A DNA stretch of 64,000 bases from Bacillota bacterium (GCA_023414875.1 JAEZMV010000002.1:62001-126000); one strand, 5' to 3'; shown: positions 8,454 through 18,243, numbered from the stretch's first letter. The notes: a model not told the origin generated them from the letters alone. Numbers and translations are program-made.

Positions 8454-9608
8454 TTAGCCAACCAATTTGCCTTTCTTATAAACGGCCTGGATTTCTTTCA
8501 GATTCTCAATATTATTCAATGGATTATCACTTAGCAATACCAAATCCGCATCATATCCGCTTTTAATCATACCCGTATGGCTATCAATGCCCAATAGCTT
8601 CGCTGCACGGATTGTCAAGGCATCTATAATTTCTCTGGCACCGGCACCGAAGCCTGATACAAGACTGGCCTCAAGCCATAGCTTTCCATGGGATCCGTCG
8701 GTACCTAATACAAAAGGTATCTGATTTTCTATAACCATTCTCATTGATTCCTCCACCCTTGAACGATGGGGTACCATAGTGCTCCTGTATCCGGCGGGAG
8801 CATTTTCATTGTCAACAAAATATTCTGTCGGAGTGAGGCAGACCGTTGTGTTATATTCTAAAAGCGTGTTGATATCCTTCTCATCAGCGAAATAAACATG
8901 CTCAATACAATCTACACCATTTCTTAAAGAAACCTGCAAGGCTTCACCACCGATGCAATGGGTTGTTACTTTTTTATTGGAACGATGAGCTTCCTCAATG
9001 ATAGCTGCAATCTCCTGCTCCGTATAGAAGCTAACAATGGTTTTCCCATCGGCCATTGGAGCACTTGCTGTGGAATAATATTTAATCCAGTCCACTCCTT
9101 GATGCACATTGTTCCGAACAGCCTGTATCAGGGCCTGTACTCCGTCAAAGGGCATTCCAATATATCCGTGACCATGAGAGGCACGTAAACCTATACCGGA
9201 CACCTTTAAATCAGGCCCCTCCAGCATTCCTTCCTTAATAGCCTTTCTACAGAACACATCAAGAAAATGCCGTTCTCCCATACAACGACTCGTAGTTACC
9301 CCGCTATGCAAATCTTCCCGCAGGGTCCGAAAAGCAATCATTGCCAGCTCCATTTCAGCATGATTCATTCTCTCTAAATAATTCTCTAGTTTAACATCTA
9401 AGGAAACATGGTTATGGCAATCAATCATTCCTGGAATAACATAGGAAGCCTTCCCATCTATCTTAGGAAGCTCTGAGCTTAAGCTTTCCTCGTTCGGGCA
9501 GATTGCTTCTATTTTATCTCCGTTAATCACCAAGGAATAGCTACCACAGGGGGTAAACTCCCCCTCCTGGTAAAGGTGAACATTTTCTATTATATATTTT
9601 GTATTCAT
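8454..9608 (-). CDS. amidohydrolase family protein (imidazolonepropionase-like)
   Basis: A 384-residue metal-dependent hydrolase. The metal motif reads DCHNH (family consensus HxH), a candidate carboxylated Lys lies in VDWIKYYS, further His ligands lie in THCIGGE and IEHVYF, and the catalytic Asp is in LGTDGSH. The C-terminal DADLVLLSDNPL is the usual family closing segment. Members open lactam, lactone, amide or peptide-like rings in the cytoplasm. In this operon it could open or deacylate the imported substrate. It follows the LivF-type gene by about 20 bp and has AGGAAAAGAG upstream of the ATG. Substrate unknown. Confidence 0.88.
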   Translation of the reverse strand: MNTKYIIENVHLYQEGEFTPCGSYSLVINGDKIEAICPNEESLSSELPKIDGKASYVIPGMIDCHNHVSLDVKLENYLERMNHAEMELAMIAFRTLREDLHSGVTTSRCMGERHFLDVFCRKAIKEGMLEGPDLKVSGIGLRASHGHGYIGMPFDGVQALIQAVRNNVHQGVDWIKYYSTASAPMADGKTIVSFYTEQEIAAIIEEAHRSNKKVTTHCIGGEALQVSLRNGVDCIEHVYFADEKDINTLLEYNTTVCLTPTEYFVDNENAPAGYRSTMVPHRSRVEESMRMVIENQIPFVLGTDGSHGKLWLEASLVSGFGAGAREIIDALTIRAAKLLGIDSHTGMIKSGYDADLVLLSDNPLNNIENLKEIQAVYKKGKLVG

Positions 9609-9629
9609 ATATATTCTCTTTTCCTATAA

Positions 9630-10367
9630 TTATTGGCAGCAATCCTCCGCAGAGAACTTCGCAAAATATGCTTCCTGTACCCTGGGATCGTTCCTTAAAT
9701 CCTCTGATTTTCCTTCAAATTGGATTTTACCCTGCTTGATGATATAAGCATAATCCGAAACCTTAAGAGCAAGCTTGGAGTTTTGTTCAATTAATAGAAT
9801 GGGGAGTCCCAAGGTCTTATTAACATTTACAATGGTTTCAAAGAGCTCAGCAACAACTAGTGGAGCAAGACCCATGGAGGGCTCATCCAGCATTAATAGC
9901 TTTGGGCGTCCCATCAAACCACGGCCTATGGCCAACATCTGCTGCTCTCCGCCAGACAGGCTCCAAGCCAGCTGATCTTTTCTCTCCTTCAGTCGAGGAA
10001 ACAATTGATATATCTTTTCTATATCCTCATGGTAAGGTTTTTTTCCAAAAAAACCATGCCAGTTGACACTGCCTACCTCTAGATTCTCATATACGGAAAG
10101 TCCTGGAAACACTTGCCTTCCTTCCGGCACATGGATAATACCCTGTTTTGCCACCTTCTGCGGGCTACAATTGCTAAGGTCCACATCATTCCAGGTAATC
10201 TTGCCGGTTTTATGAACCATACTGGATATTGCATTTAACAGGCTTGATTTTCCTGCACCATTGGCACCGATCAAACAGCAGATTTGTCCATCCATGACAT
10301 TTAGGTTTATACCATGTAATGCCTCAATCTCTCCATAGTAGGCTTTCAGATTTTCAATTTTCAGCAT
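9630..10367 (-). CDS. LivF-type ABC transporter ATP-binding protein
   Basis: ATPase subunit of a hydrophobic/branched-chain amino-acid (HAAT) type importer. Walker A is GANGAGKSS, the signature LSGGEQQ and Walker B LLMLDEPS, in a length of 245 residues that is normal for LivF. The second ATG is chosen because GGAGGG directly abuts the first ATG but is six bases from the second. The gene overlaps the end of the LivG-type gene, as is common in these operons. The genomic setting argues that the transported compound is the locus substrate rather than leucine. Confidence 0.94.
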   Translation of the reverse strand: MLKIENLKAYYGEIEALHGINLNVMDGQICCLIGANGAGKSSLLNAISSMVHKTGKITWNDVDLSNCSPQKVAKQGIIHVPEGRQVFPGLSVYENLEVGSVNWHGFFGKKPYHEDIEKIYQLFPRLKERKDQLAWSLSGGEQQMLAIGRGLMGRPKLLMLDEPSMGLAPLVVAELFETIVNVNKTLGLPILLIEQNSKLALKVSDYAYIIKQGKIQFEGKSEDLRNDPRVQEAYFAKFSAEDCCQ

Positions 10368-11112
10368 CTTCATCCCTCCCCAAATAAGCTTCTATAACCG
10401 CTTCGTTACATGATATTTCTTTTGGAGTGCCGTAGCCTAATGGCTTACCAAAGTTCAAAGCAAAAATATTGTCACACACGTTCATAATCATATCCATCTT
10501 ATGTTCAATAAGTACAATGCCTATGCCCTGGGAGGCTGCATATCTGATAAGCTTTACAGAGCTGGCTAATTCTCTCTCATTTAAGCCTGCAGCCGGTTCA
10601 TCAATTAAAATAACCTTTGGGTGAGTAAGTAGAGCACGAACGATTTCCAATCGCTTTCTTTGTCCATAGGGTAGGGAATCCATATCCATTGTCCAATCTA
10701 TTTCAAGATCACCTTTCTCTAAAAGTTCAGTAATCTCCTGATTGAAGTCCCTTCCTTTTTTCCCAAAAAAGGATTTTAAAAAACCCATTTGATCTGCCAA
10801 ATCTGTTCCTAACAGCATGTTCTCCCTAATTGTAGAACGGTTTAAAAACCTGGGGGTTTGAAAGGTTCTGGCTAATCCTAGGCGGGCTCTTTCATGGGCT
10901 GGAAGACCGGTAACGTCTTTTTCTGCGACAAACACTTTACCCTCATCCGTACGATAGATTCCACTGATCAGATTTAAGATCGTTGTTTTACCTGCACCAT
11001 TGGGACCAATGAGGCCCATAATTTCGCCCTCGTCAACTTTGAAGCTAACTTTGTCTACTGCCCTAAGACCACCAAAGCTGATACCTATATTTTCGGTCCT
11101 TAATACACTCAT
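10354..11112 (-). CDS. LivG-type ABC transporter ATP-binding protein
   Basis: The second ATPase of the HAAT importer. Walker A is GPNGAGKTT and Walker B VILIDEPA. The signature is slightly degenerate (LPYGQRKR), which is common in LivG. The family insertion after the Q-loop is present (RTFQTPRFLNRSTIREN), and the length of 252 residues is normal. The start overlaps the stop of the LivM-type gene by four bases (ATGA), so it is translationally coupled, and its end overlaps LivF. It acts on the cytoplasmic face with the two permeases. Confidence 0.95.
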   Translation of the reverse strand: MSVLRTENIGISFGGLRAVDKVSFKVDEGEIMGLIGPNGAGKTTILNLISGIYRTDEGKVFVAEKDVTGLPAHERARLGLARTFQTPRFLNRSTIRENMLLGTDLADQMGFLKSFFGKKGRDFNQEITELLEKGDLEIDWTMDMDSLPYGQRKRLEIVRALLTHPKVILIDEPAAGLNERELASSVKLIRYAASQGIGIVLIEHKMDMIMNVCDNIFALNFGKPLGYGTPKEISCNEAVIEAYLGRDEDAEN

Positions 11113-12083
11113 GCCTCTTGCTCCTCCTTCTTAGATTTCTTAATTTTATTTCTGATGGATTGAAACATTCCAACCAGACCCATTGGCATAAAGATCATAA
11201 GAAAAACAATTCCTATACCATAAACAAGATTCATGTAGTTAAGAAGAGGTCGCAGCACTTCCGGAAGCATCTGTACGATAAAGGTTCCGATTACAGAGCC
11301 TAGAGTACTTTGAATTCCGCCTAGCATGGCCATGATAAGAAACTTCAATTGCACATCAAACGTAAAGAGGGAGGCACTGACAACTCCGTTATGGAAGGCG
11401 AGCAAGCCTCCACTTAATGCAGCCATTCCACCGGCTATCGTAAATGCAATCAACTTGGTCCTATAAACATTAACTCCCATAACCGATGCAGCCAAATCAT
11501 CATCCCGAACTGCCATTAAGCTTCTGCCAAAGCTACTTTTGCTGATCCTTTGTACCAATAGAGCGCAGAGAATTGATACTACTAACAGAAGGTAGAACCA
11601 TTGATTCAAGCTTGATATTTCAAATTTAAAAATTGAAAGCTTAGGTATTCCATATAATCCATCCTGTCCACCGCTTAAGGGTCTGAAATTCTGGAATATG
11701 GTTGCCATAATATTTAATAAGCTGATGGTACCGAAAATAAAGAAGGGTCCCTTCATTCTTAGTAATACCATACCAGCTAACATGGAAAAAACCAGTCCTA
11801 TAACCGTTCCCAAAATCAAAGCAATAAGTGGATTAAATCCATAATTTTTACATAATTGTCCGGTAACAAAAGCTCCCAGACCCATAAATGCAACAGCTGC
11901 AAATGACATCTGTCCTCCCATACCAAGAACAAGCCGAATCCCCAATACCGCCATAAAATATAGCATAGCAGTGTTGATTACAGTCAAGTAATAGGAGTTC
12001 ATATCTTTAATTAAGGGAATTATGATAATCAAAGCAGCAATGCCAATGATAATTTTGAGTAACATACCCTTGTTCGTTTTCAT
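11109..12083 (-). CDS. LivM-type ABC transporter permease
   Basis: A 324-residue integral membrane permease with eight to ten predicted segments starting near residue 8. It carries the conserved LivM loops: GMGGQMSFAAVAFMGLGAF, DDDLAASVMGVNVYRTKLIAF (the ATPase coupling region) and MLGGIQSTLGSVIG. It is paired with the LivH-type permease 13 bp away and overlaps the LivG-type gene by four bases. AGGAGG precedes the ATG. The Lys/Glu-rich C-terminal tail would be cytoplasmic. Confidence 0.94.
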   Translation of the reverse strand: MKTNKGMLLKIIIGIAALIIIIPLIKDMNSYYLTVINTAMLYFMAVLGIRLVLGMGGQMSFAAVAFMGLGAFVTGQLCKNYGFNPLIALILGTVIGLVFSMLAGMVLLRMKGPFFIFGTISLLNIMATIFQNFRPLSGGQDGLYGIPKLSIFKFEISSLNQWFYLLLVVSILCALLVQRISKSSFGRSLMAVRDDDLAASVMGVNVYRTKLIAFTIAGGMAALSGGLLAFHNGVVSASLFTFDVQLKFLIMAMLGGIQSTLGSVIGTFIVQMLPEVLRPLLNYMNLVYGIGIVFLMIFMPMGLVGMFQSIRNKIKKSKKEEQEA

Positions 12084-12096
12084 ATTTAAGTTCCTC

Positions 12097-12969
12097 CTAT
12101 GCTTTTTCCTGGTAGGTGATGCCTTTGAATAGTCCCTGAGGACGGAAAATAAGAACTAATAGCAATACTCCGAATACCGCTACATCCTTATAAACAGTTG
12201 TAACATATGTACTATAGGCTTCTATTAACCCGATGATCAGGCTTCCTATAATGGCACCCTTAATATTACCAAAGCCTCCTAATACAATGCCGGCAAAGGA
12301 TTTCATCTGAAAGGTGGCCAGGGAAGTACGAACCATGAAGAGGGGAGCGCAGAGAGCTCCACACACGCCACAAATCGTTGCAACAATCATATAGGTTGCT
12401 AGGGTTGTCTGCTTTGTAGGAATTCCGATGAGTTCTGCAGCTTTTTTATTTTGGGATGCAGCAGACATAACACGGCCAACATAAAGCTTATCAAACAGTA
12501 TATATACTCCTATCATAAGAACGGCTGCTACACAAAATATAAAGATATATTGATATTGTAATATGAATTTTCCTATTTTTAGGGAGCCTTTTATAATCGG
12601 CTTAATTGTTTGTGGCCTCGATCCGCATATTAACATCTCAAGCTCCTTAATAACGGTAGAAGCACCAATAGTTACAACCAGCAATGCCTGGGGCCATTTC
12701 GTATTACGGACCGGCCAATAGGTTGTTGTCATAAATAAAGCACCAAAGAGAAGAAAGAATACAAGTAATAGTAATAACGTTACGATGGTTGAAAACCCCA
12801 TTTTTACTGAAAAGAAATATAATGCATAGGCACCTATTGCCAACAGGTCACCTTGGGCAAAATTCATTACTCCGACAGATCTAAGGAGTAAAATTAATCC
12901 AATCGCCTGCAGCGCATATATCATACCCATGGATACCCCTGAAAGCGTTAATGAAAAAAATAGTTCCAT
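12097..12969 (-). CDS. LivH-type ABC transporter permease
   Basis: A 290-residue membrane permease of the LivH type. It has the N-terminal GMIYALQAIGLILLLRSVGVMNFAQGD pattern (here in parts), the coupling segment AASQNKKAAELIGIPTKQT and the closing FGVLLLVLIFRPQGLF typical of LivH. GGGGGA precedes the ATG. It follows the binding-protein gene after a 160-bp gap that contains a strong hairpin, which suggests it is expressed less than the binding protein although it is in the same operon. Confidence 0.94.
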   Translation of the reverse strand: MELFFSLTLSGVSMGMIYALQAIGLILLLRSVGVMNFAQGDLLAIGAYALYFFSVKMGFSTIVTLLLLLVFFLLFGALFMTTTYWPVRNTKWPQALLVVTIGASTVIKELEMLICGSRPQTIKPIIKGSLKIGKFILQYQYIFIFCVAAVLMIGVYILFDKLYVGRVMSAASQNKKAAELIGIPTKQTTLATYMIVATICGVCGALCAPLFMVRTSLATFQMKSFAGIVLGGFGNIKGAIIGSLIIGLIEAYSTYVTTVYKDVAVFGVLLLVLIFRPQGLFKGITYQEKA

Positions 12970-13047
12970 AAAATGTCCCCCATTTGCTTAATCTTAATTT
13001 ATTGGCTGAATCATGGATTGATATGGATCTGTAATCCAAGGTATTAT

Positions 13048-13086
13048 CCTGCAGAAACACTGTACGATGGGCAGTATTTCTGCAGG
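13048..13086 (-). other. intercistronic hairpin between binding-protein and permease genes
   Basis: A 10-bp perfect stem, CCTGCAGAAA (13048-13057) with TTTCTGCAGG (13077-13086), and a partly pairing loop (CACTG against CAGT). No T-run follows on the minus strand, so it is more likely an mRNA-stabilising or partial-attenuation hairpin than a full terminator. Such elements commonly raise binding-protein levels over permeases. Confidence 0.6.
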
Positions 13087-13129
13087 ACTATGACCTGAAT
13101 TTAATTGTTATGTTTTTTCTGATGAAAAA

Positions 13130-14374
13130 TTATTCGTAAATTTTTACAATATCCATGGTAACGATATTTTGATCAGCAATTGTAACGTTGTAAACCTGGT
13201 TTGCAAAGGTATGATCCTCATGATAGGAATATGGAGAAAGTACAGCTGGCATATCCTTTACTAATTTTAGGCCTTCATTAATAGACTCTGGATCAGATCC
13301 TTCTGATAACTTTGCAGCTTCACAGAATAATTTGAATGCATCATAGGTACTTGCATCATATAAAGTAGGTGTGAAGCCTGGATTCTTATTCATGATATTC
13401 GCACAGTATTCTTCAGTAGCAGCCTCTCCATTATCTGTTACGAACTCTGCAATACCCATATAGCCTTCCATGGCATCTCCAACCTGATCCTGCTGAATAC
13501 TTAATACGGATGGAGTTCCTATCTTATCATAAGGTAAATCATATTGTGCAACAGTTGTTGTTAATAATACACCATCAGTAAATCCAGTAGTAACACAGAA
13601 TAAACCGTCGGAGTCACTGTTAGCTACCTGCGTAACCAAAGGAGAGAAATCAGATGTAGTCGTATTATCAAAACCTAAATCCAAGGTAATTGTTCCACCT
13701 AACTCGGTAAATGTTTTTACAAAGCTGTCGTGTTGTCCCTGTCCTGCTGCATTGGTCATATAGATACAGGAAGGTTTTCTCATTCCTAAGGTCTCATAAG
13801 CAACCTTTGCCAAAGCAGCCAAACTCTTGCTGTCATCAGCTCTGCACATCCACATATAAGGATTTTTCTGGTTTACAATATTTACACTGGAGCCAAGGGC
13901 GATACAAGGAATTTTTGCTTCTTTAATAATATCACTGGATGCAATTACATATTGGCTGAAGCAGCTGCCGATAATTCCGCTAACGCCTTCAATATTAACC
14001 GCTTTTTGGATACCGGTAATCGCTGATTGCTGATCACTTCCTGCTTCAACATACTCAATTTCAACAGGTTGTCCGAGAATACCGCCATTATTGTTGATTT
14101 CCTCAAGAGCATATTCCAGAGCGATTTTTTGCATATCACCGGTTTCCTTATTGGTACCGGTCATAGGGATAACAGCAGCAATCTTCAAAGGTTTTACTTT
14201 CTCAGTGTCCGAACTTACCTCGGGAGCTTTGCTAACGCTTTCATTTTCTTCTTTGCTTTCATTTTCCACTTTACCTTCATTTTCTGTCTTACCTTCATTT
14301 TCGCTCTTACTTGAACAAGCAACCAGGTTGATTGTCAAGCACAGTGCAAGTAGAACAACTAATAATTTCTTCAT
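13130..14374 (-). CDS. LivK-type substrate-binding lipoprotein
   Basis: A 414-residue extracellular binding protein anchored through a lipobox (LVAC, Cys about 20) after a short signal peptide. Residues 21-60 form a Glu/Asn/Ser-rich linker made of imperfect ENEGK-type repeats. The mature domain starts near IAAVIPMTGTNKETGD, the usual opening of type I periplasmic-binding folds for amino acids, amides or other small ligands. It serves the permeases and ATPases encoded next. The ligand cannot be inferred beyond what the cluster degrades. AGGAGG precedes the ATG. It follows the 2-hydroxyacid dehydrogenase gene by 66 bp without an obvious terminator. Confidence 0.93.
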   Translation of the reverse strand: MKKLLVVLLALCLTINLVACSSKSENEGKTENEGKVENESKEENESVSKAPEVSSDTEKVKPLKIAAVIPMTGTNKETGDMQKIALEYALEEINNNGGILGQPVEIEYVEAGSDQQSAITGIQKAVNIEGVSGIIGSCFSQYVIASSDIIKEAKIPCIALGSSVNIVNQKNPYMWMCRADDSKSLAALAKVAYETLGMRKPSCIYMTNAAGQGQHDSFVKTFTELGGTITLDLGFDNTTTSDFSPLVTQVANSDSDGLFCVTTGFTDGVLLTTTVAQYDLPYDKIGTPSVLSIQQDQVGDAMEGYMGIAEFVTDNGEAATEEYCANIMNKNPGFTPTLYDASTYDAFKLFCEAAKLSEGSDPESINEGLKLVKDMPAVLSPYSYHEDHTFANQVYNVTIADQNIVTMDIVKIYE

Positions 14375-14440
14375 GTTTTACTTTCCTCCTTATGTTTTCC
14401 TCTTGTTGAATAATGTTTTTTATAATAAATAACATTTCCG

Positions 14441-15400
14441 TTATCTATTAACAATATTGACAGGCTCTCCCTTGATAAATGCCTTCAGATTATCTACGGC
14501 TACATTCATCAATCTTTGTCTGGACTCCTTCGGTGCCCAGGCAATATGAGGCGTTATTATGATGTTCTTAGCAGATAATAGGGGGTTGTCCATGCGAATT
14601 GGTTCCGTTGATACCACGTCCACTGCGGCACCCGCTACCTTTCCACTGTTTAAAGCATCCCTTAGGTCAGACTCTACAATCAGAGGGCCTCGGGAATCGT
14701 TGATAATCATTACACCATCCTTCATTTTTGCAATGGAATCTCTGTTGATGATACCTTCTGTAGAAGGGAACAGCGGACAATGGAGACTAATCACATCGGA
14801 CTTCTGAAGCAATTCATCCAGGCTTGTAAACTTACAGCTTCCTGTTTCCATATCCTTATTCTGATATTGATCATAAGCTAAAATATTCATTCCCAGTGCT
14901 TGGGCTGTCTGGGCAGTTTTCTGTCCGATTTTTCCATATCCGATGATACCCAAGGTTTTGCCAGCCAGCTCGATTAGTGGATAGTTCCAGTAGCACCAAT
15001 CTTTATTATTGGTCCATTCTCCTGCCTTCACACTATCAGAATGAGCTCCGATATGATGACAAAGCTCAAGTAGAAGAGCTATCGTGTACTGAGCTACCGC
15101 ATCTGTTCCATAGGTAGGGATATTAGATACGATTATGCCTGCCTCCTTGGCCGCTGATGTGTTAACAATATTGTAACCGGTTGCCAACACACCAATGAAT
15201 TTTATATGCTTACAGGCCTCTATGGTTTCCTTTGTAATCGGTGTTTTATTGGTATATACCGCCTCTGCATCCCCAATTCGTTCGACAATTTTATCCGCGG
15301 GTGTTCGGTCATATACTGTTAATTCTCCAAGTGCTTCCAGATCACTCCAGGATAGGTCCCCAGGATTCTCTGTATAACCATCTAATACTACGATTTTCAA
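14441..15400 (-). CDS. D-2-hydroxyacid dehydrogenase (glycerate/hydroxypyruvate reductase-like)
   Basis: A 319-residue NAD-dependent dehydrogenase. The nucleotide-binding motif GIIGYGKIGQ lies near residue 151, the catalytic Arg in INDSRGPL, Glu in VSTEPIR and His in ITPHIAW, with the longer C-terminal helix pattern of glycerate dehydrogenases. Initiation is probably at a TTG codon: GGAGGGG lies seven bases upstream and no ATG is suitably placed. It is the sixth operon gene. With the divergent glycerate kinase it suggests a hydroxypyruvate-to-glycerate-to-phosphoglycerate exit, which is an inference. Confidence 0.92.
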   Translation of the reverse strand: MKIVVLDGYTENPGDLSWSDLEALGELTVYDRTPADKIVERIGDAEAVYTNKTPITKETIEACKHIKFIGVLATGYNIVNTSAAKEAGIIVSNIPTYGTDAVAQYTIALLLELCHHIGAHSDSVKAGEWTNNKDWCYWNYPLIELAGKTLGIIGYGKIGQKTAQTAQALGMNILAYDQYQNKDMETGSCKFTSLDELLQKSDVISLHCPLFPSTEGIINRDSIAKMKDGVMIINDSRGPLIVESDLRDALNSGKVAGAAVDVVSTEPIRMDNPLLSAKNIIITPHIAWAPKESRQRLMNVAVDNLKAFIKGEPVNIVNR

Positions 15401-15412
15401 TTTTATCCCCTC

Positions 15413-16315
15413 CTAATCTTCAACCAGTGACCACGCTCTGTTAATCACACGTTTTGTATTCGCTAAAATGATATCTCCATCCTCATCACCCCAAGGCTTT
15501 ACTTCCATAGATAACACGTAGGGATTCTTAGCATTAAAGAACCCTTCCTCCTTTAATACGGAGAAGAAATCCACCAACTCCTCCACATCATTGGCACTGC
15601 CCGGATATCCAAATCTCGGATGCTGATCTCCATATGCTTCATAACCCTTCTTAACCACTGCATTTCCGATATGAAGATGAGTAATATATGGTTTTAAGGT
15701 TTGTATCACAAATTTTGATGTTTCATAGGTTGTAGGGAAATGAGACAAATCCACAATCAGACCAAAATTATTATGGGTTGTCCTCATATCTGCTGCAAAT
15801 CTTGCTGCATAGGGAGCTGGTCCTATGAGGGCTGCCTTATCCATATCAAAGTCAAACACCTCAAGTTCAACCATCATTTCCTTTTTCGCAGCGTAATCAC
15901 ATACCGCACGGGTCGTTTTTAATAGCTGCTGATATGCCTGTTCCTTGGTGTTAGGCTCCCATTTTCCAGATAGGAAGGCAATCCCCTTCGCTCCTAGATA
16001 TTCTGCTTCATCAACTGCCTCGATTAAGGTTGCTTCTGCTGCTTTCCTGCCGACTTCATCGATATCGTTGGGATTGAGCTTTGGTCCTAAAAGCCTAGGC
16101 TGCGCTCCATAACATACCTTCATATGAGACTCGCATAACATTTTTCTCACTTTGGCTCTTGTCTCATCATCCTCAATCTTTGTTATTTCAATTGCAGTGA
16201 AAAACTCGTCACAGGCAATCTCTTTCACAGAATCCAGCAGCTTATAATTTGCCGGTGGATGACTCATCCATTGAATTGTTCCTAAATGAAAATATTTTTG
16301 AATTGGATCTTTCAT
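15413..16315 (-). CDS. TIM-barrel sugar isomerase/epimerase, paralog 1
   Basis: A 300-residue AP-endonuclease-2-fold protein. Probable metal ligands are Glu in VELEVFDFD, Asp in LIVDLSH, His in HLHIGNA and Glu in SMEVKPW. It aligns along its whole length with the next upstream gene product, sharing the FDxDxxxLIGP, VDLSHxP and HPRFGxPGSxNDVEEL blocks, so the two are tandem duplicates that may form a heteromer or act on successive epimers. AGGAGG precedes the ATG. It lies 12 bp before the TTG-started dehydrogenase. Hydroxypyruvate or ketose isomerase activity is possible but unproven. Confidence 0.87.
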   Translation of the reverse strand: MKDPIQKYFHLGTIQWMSHPPANYKLLDSVKEIACDEFFTAIEITKIEDDETRAKVRKMLCESHMKVCYGAQPRLLGPKLNPNDIDEVGRKAAEATLIEAVDEAEYLGAKGIAFLSGKWEPNTKEQAYQQLLKTTRAVCDYAAKKEMMVELEVFDFDMDKAALIGPAPYAARFAADMRTTHNNFGLIVDLSHFPTTYETSKFVIQTLKPYITHLHIGNAVVKKGYEAYGDQHPRFGYPGSANDVEELVDFFSVLKEEGFFNAKNPYVLSMEVKPWGDEDGDIILANTKRVINRAWSLVED

Positions 16316-16336
16316 TTGTTTTCCTCCTCATATTTA

Positions 16337-17248
16337 CTAAACCCTATCCCATGCTAGATTTAATGTTCTTTTTGCATTAGCTATGACGACTTCGCTGTCC
16401 TCATCTTTATAGGGCTTTACTTCAAAGCTTACAATCGGCCGCGTTGTTTCATTTAGAAAACCGATGTCTAACAGTAATCTTAAATATGCTGCTAATTCCT
16501 CCACATCGTTTTCACTTCCTGGAAAACCGAAGCGGGGATGATTGTCCCCATAATCCGGCAGATTTTTATCCCTTATGACCGTATTTCCCATATGGGCATG
16601 CTTTATATAATCCTTAATCGGAAGAAGGTTTTCCTCCAGTGTTTCATGAAGCATCGGAATATGGCTCAAATCCACCAGTAGCCCGAAGTTTTCATATTCC
16701 TCAGTCATGGTCTTTGCCAGTCTCTTCGCCATATCCACTGGTCCAATCAAGGACTTTTTATCTATGTCATAATCAAAGACCTCTAATACAACCGGCATGT
16801 CTCCTTTGGACTTGGCATATTCACATAATTCCCTGCTGGAATTTACCAATGCCTCAAAGGATGCTTCCTTGGTCTCCTCCTCGTATCTGCCTGCAAGATA
16901 GGAAAAACCAGCCGCCTTCAATTCATAGGCTTCATCAATCCCTTCCTTTAAGGATTGTACTGCTGCTTTTCTCTTCTCCTCCTCCAGATCATTGATATTC
17001 ATACCGGTGGTGAGCATTCTTGGCTGACCTCCATAGGCAACCGACATATGGCCACAGGCAATCATATCTGCAGCTGCTTTTCGTACCGAGGGATCCTTAA
17101 TCTGTGTTACTTCAACTGCTTCAAAATAATCATCCTTAACAATCTTTTTTAAAGCTTCCAAAATGGGTCCTTCACCCGTTGCTAATCCATCAAATGCCAT
17201 ATGAAGAATAATTCCGACCTTCATATATTTTCTCATTGATTTATCCAT
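16337..17248 (-). CDS. TIM-barrel sugar isomerase/epimerase, paralog 2
   Basis: Tandem paralog of the following gene, about 303 residues. Metal-ligand candidates are Glu in VVLEVFDYD, Asp in LLVDLSH, His in HAHMGNT and Glu in SFEVKPY. The ATG at 17248 is preferred over the one four codons upstream because GGAG overlaps the upstream codon and sits six bases from 17248. It lies between the transketolase pair and paralog 1 in the operon. Retention of two related barrels side by side suggests different substrates or a mixed oligomer. Confidence 0.87.
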   Translation of the reverse strand: MDKSMRKYMKVGIILHMAFDGLATGEGPILEALKKIVKDDYFEAVEVTQIKDPSVRKAAADMIACGHMSVAYGGQPRMLTTGMNINDLEEEKRKAAVQSLKEGIDEAYELKAAGFSYLAGRYEEETKEASFEALVNSSRELCEYAKSKGDMPVVLEVFDYDIDKKSLIGPVDMAKRLAKTMTEEYENFGLLVDLSHIPMLHETLEENLLPIKDYIKHAHMGNTVIRDKNLPDYGDNHPRFGFPGSENDVEELAAYLRLLLDIGFLNETTRPIVSFEVKPYKDEDSEVVIANAKRTLNLAWDRV

Positions 17249-17298
17249 AACAATCTCCATTCTGACGCCAAGCGGTGGTAGTAATTAGTTTTTTTATA

Positions 17299-18243
17299 TT
17301 ACGCCTTAGCCGCTCTCTTCATGGCTTTTTTGCATTTATCAACGATAGAAGCAGGTCCATATCCGTATTTTTCCAGCAGCTGCTCATAATCACCGGATTC
17401 AGCAAATTCTGAAACACCTACCATTTCCATAGCTACAGGATATTCTTCTGCTAGAACCTGTGCCACTGCACTGCATAGACCCCCATAAATACTATGTTCT
17501 TCAACGGCAACGACTGCTCCGGTTTTCTTTGCACATTTGATAATTAACTCTCTATCAATCGGCTTTATTGTAGGCATATTTACCACGGTAGCTTGTATTC
17601 CTTCCTTGTCCAGAATTTCGGCCGCTTCCAAGGCCTTATGCAAAACAATACCATTAGCGATAATAGTGATATCACCACCATCTCTTAAGGTTATACCCTT
17701 GCCTATTTTAAATTCATAGTTATCATCAAATATTACCGGTGCAGGAGCTCTACTGAGTCTTAAGTAGACCGGTCCTGGGTGCTCTGCCAAAGCAAATACT
17801 GCTTTCTCCGTCTCTACTGCATCTGCTACGCATACCACAGTCATGTTAGGAATAGCACAAAGGCTCGCCATATCTCCCATGGCTTGATGGCTGGCTCCAT
17901 CATAAGAATCTGACATTCCACAATAGGTACCGGCTAACTTTACATTCAAGCTGTCATATGCAATTAAGCTTTGAATTGGATCTAATCCTCTACTGGCTAA
18001 GAATATAGAAAAGGTATTTACGAATGGAATAAATCCTTCCGTAGCAAATCCAGCTGCCATAGATACCATGTTCATTTCGCTAATTCCTACGTTAAAGTAA
18101 CGCTCCGGAAATGCTTTTCCAAACACAGCACTTTTTGTTGATCCACCAACATCTGCTTCAAGTGCAATAATTTTCTCATTTCGTTGCCCAAGCTTTTTTA
18201 AGGCTTCACCATAAGCATCTCTTATTGCTATTTCTACTGACAT
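17299..18243 (-). CDS. transketolase, C-terminal subunit
   Basis: Pyrimidine-binding and C-terminal domains of a split transketolase, 314 residues. The catalytic Glu region reads VGISEMNMVSMAAG (around 55) and the C-terminal domain begins near 190. The gene overlaps the N-terminal subunit by one base (TAATG), which indicates coupling and a 1:1 complex. Split transketolases in catabolic operons are known to act on special ketose phosphates rather than in the pentose-phosphate pathway. Here it could move a two-carbon unit from a sugar intermediate made by the isomerases and dehydrogenases. Confidence 0.93.
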   Translation of the reverse strand: MSVEIAIRDAYGEALKKLGQRNEKIIALEADVGGSTKSAVFGKAFPERYFNVGISEMNMVSMAAGFATEGFIPFVNTFSIFLASRGLDPIQSLIAYDSLNVKLAGTYCGMSDSYDGASHQAMGDMASLCAIPNMTVVCVADAVETEKAVFALAEHPGPVYLRLSRAPAPVIFDDNYEFKIGKGITLRDGGDITIIANGIVLHKALEAAEILDKEGIQATVVNMPTIKPIDRELIIKCAKKTGAVVAVEEHSIYGGLCSAVAQVLAEEYPVAMEMVGVSEFAESGDYEQLLEKYGYGPASIVDKCKKAMKRAAKA

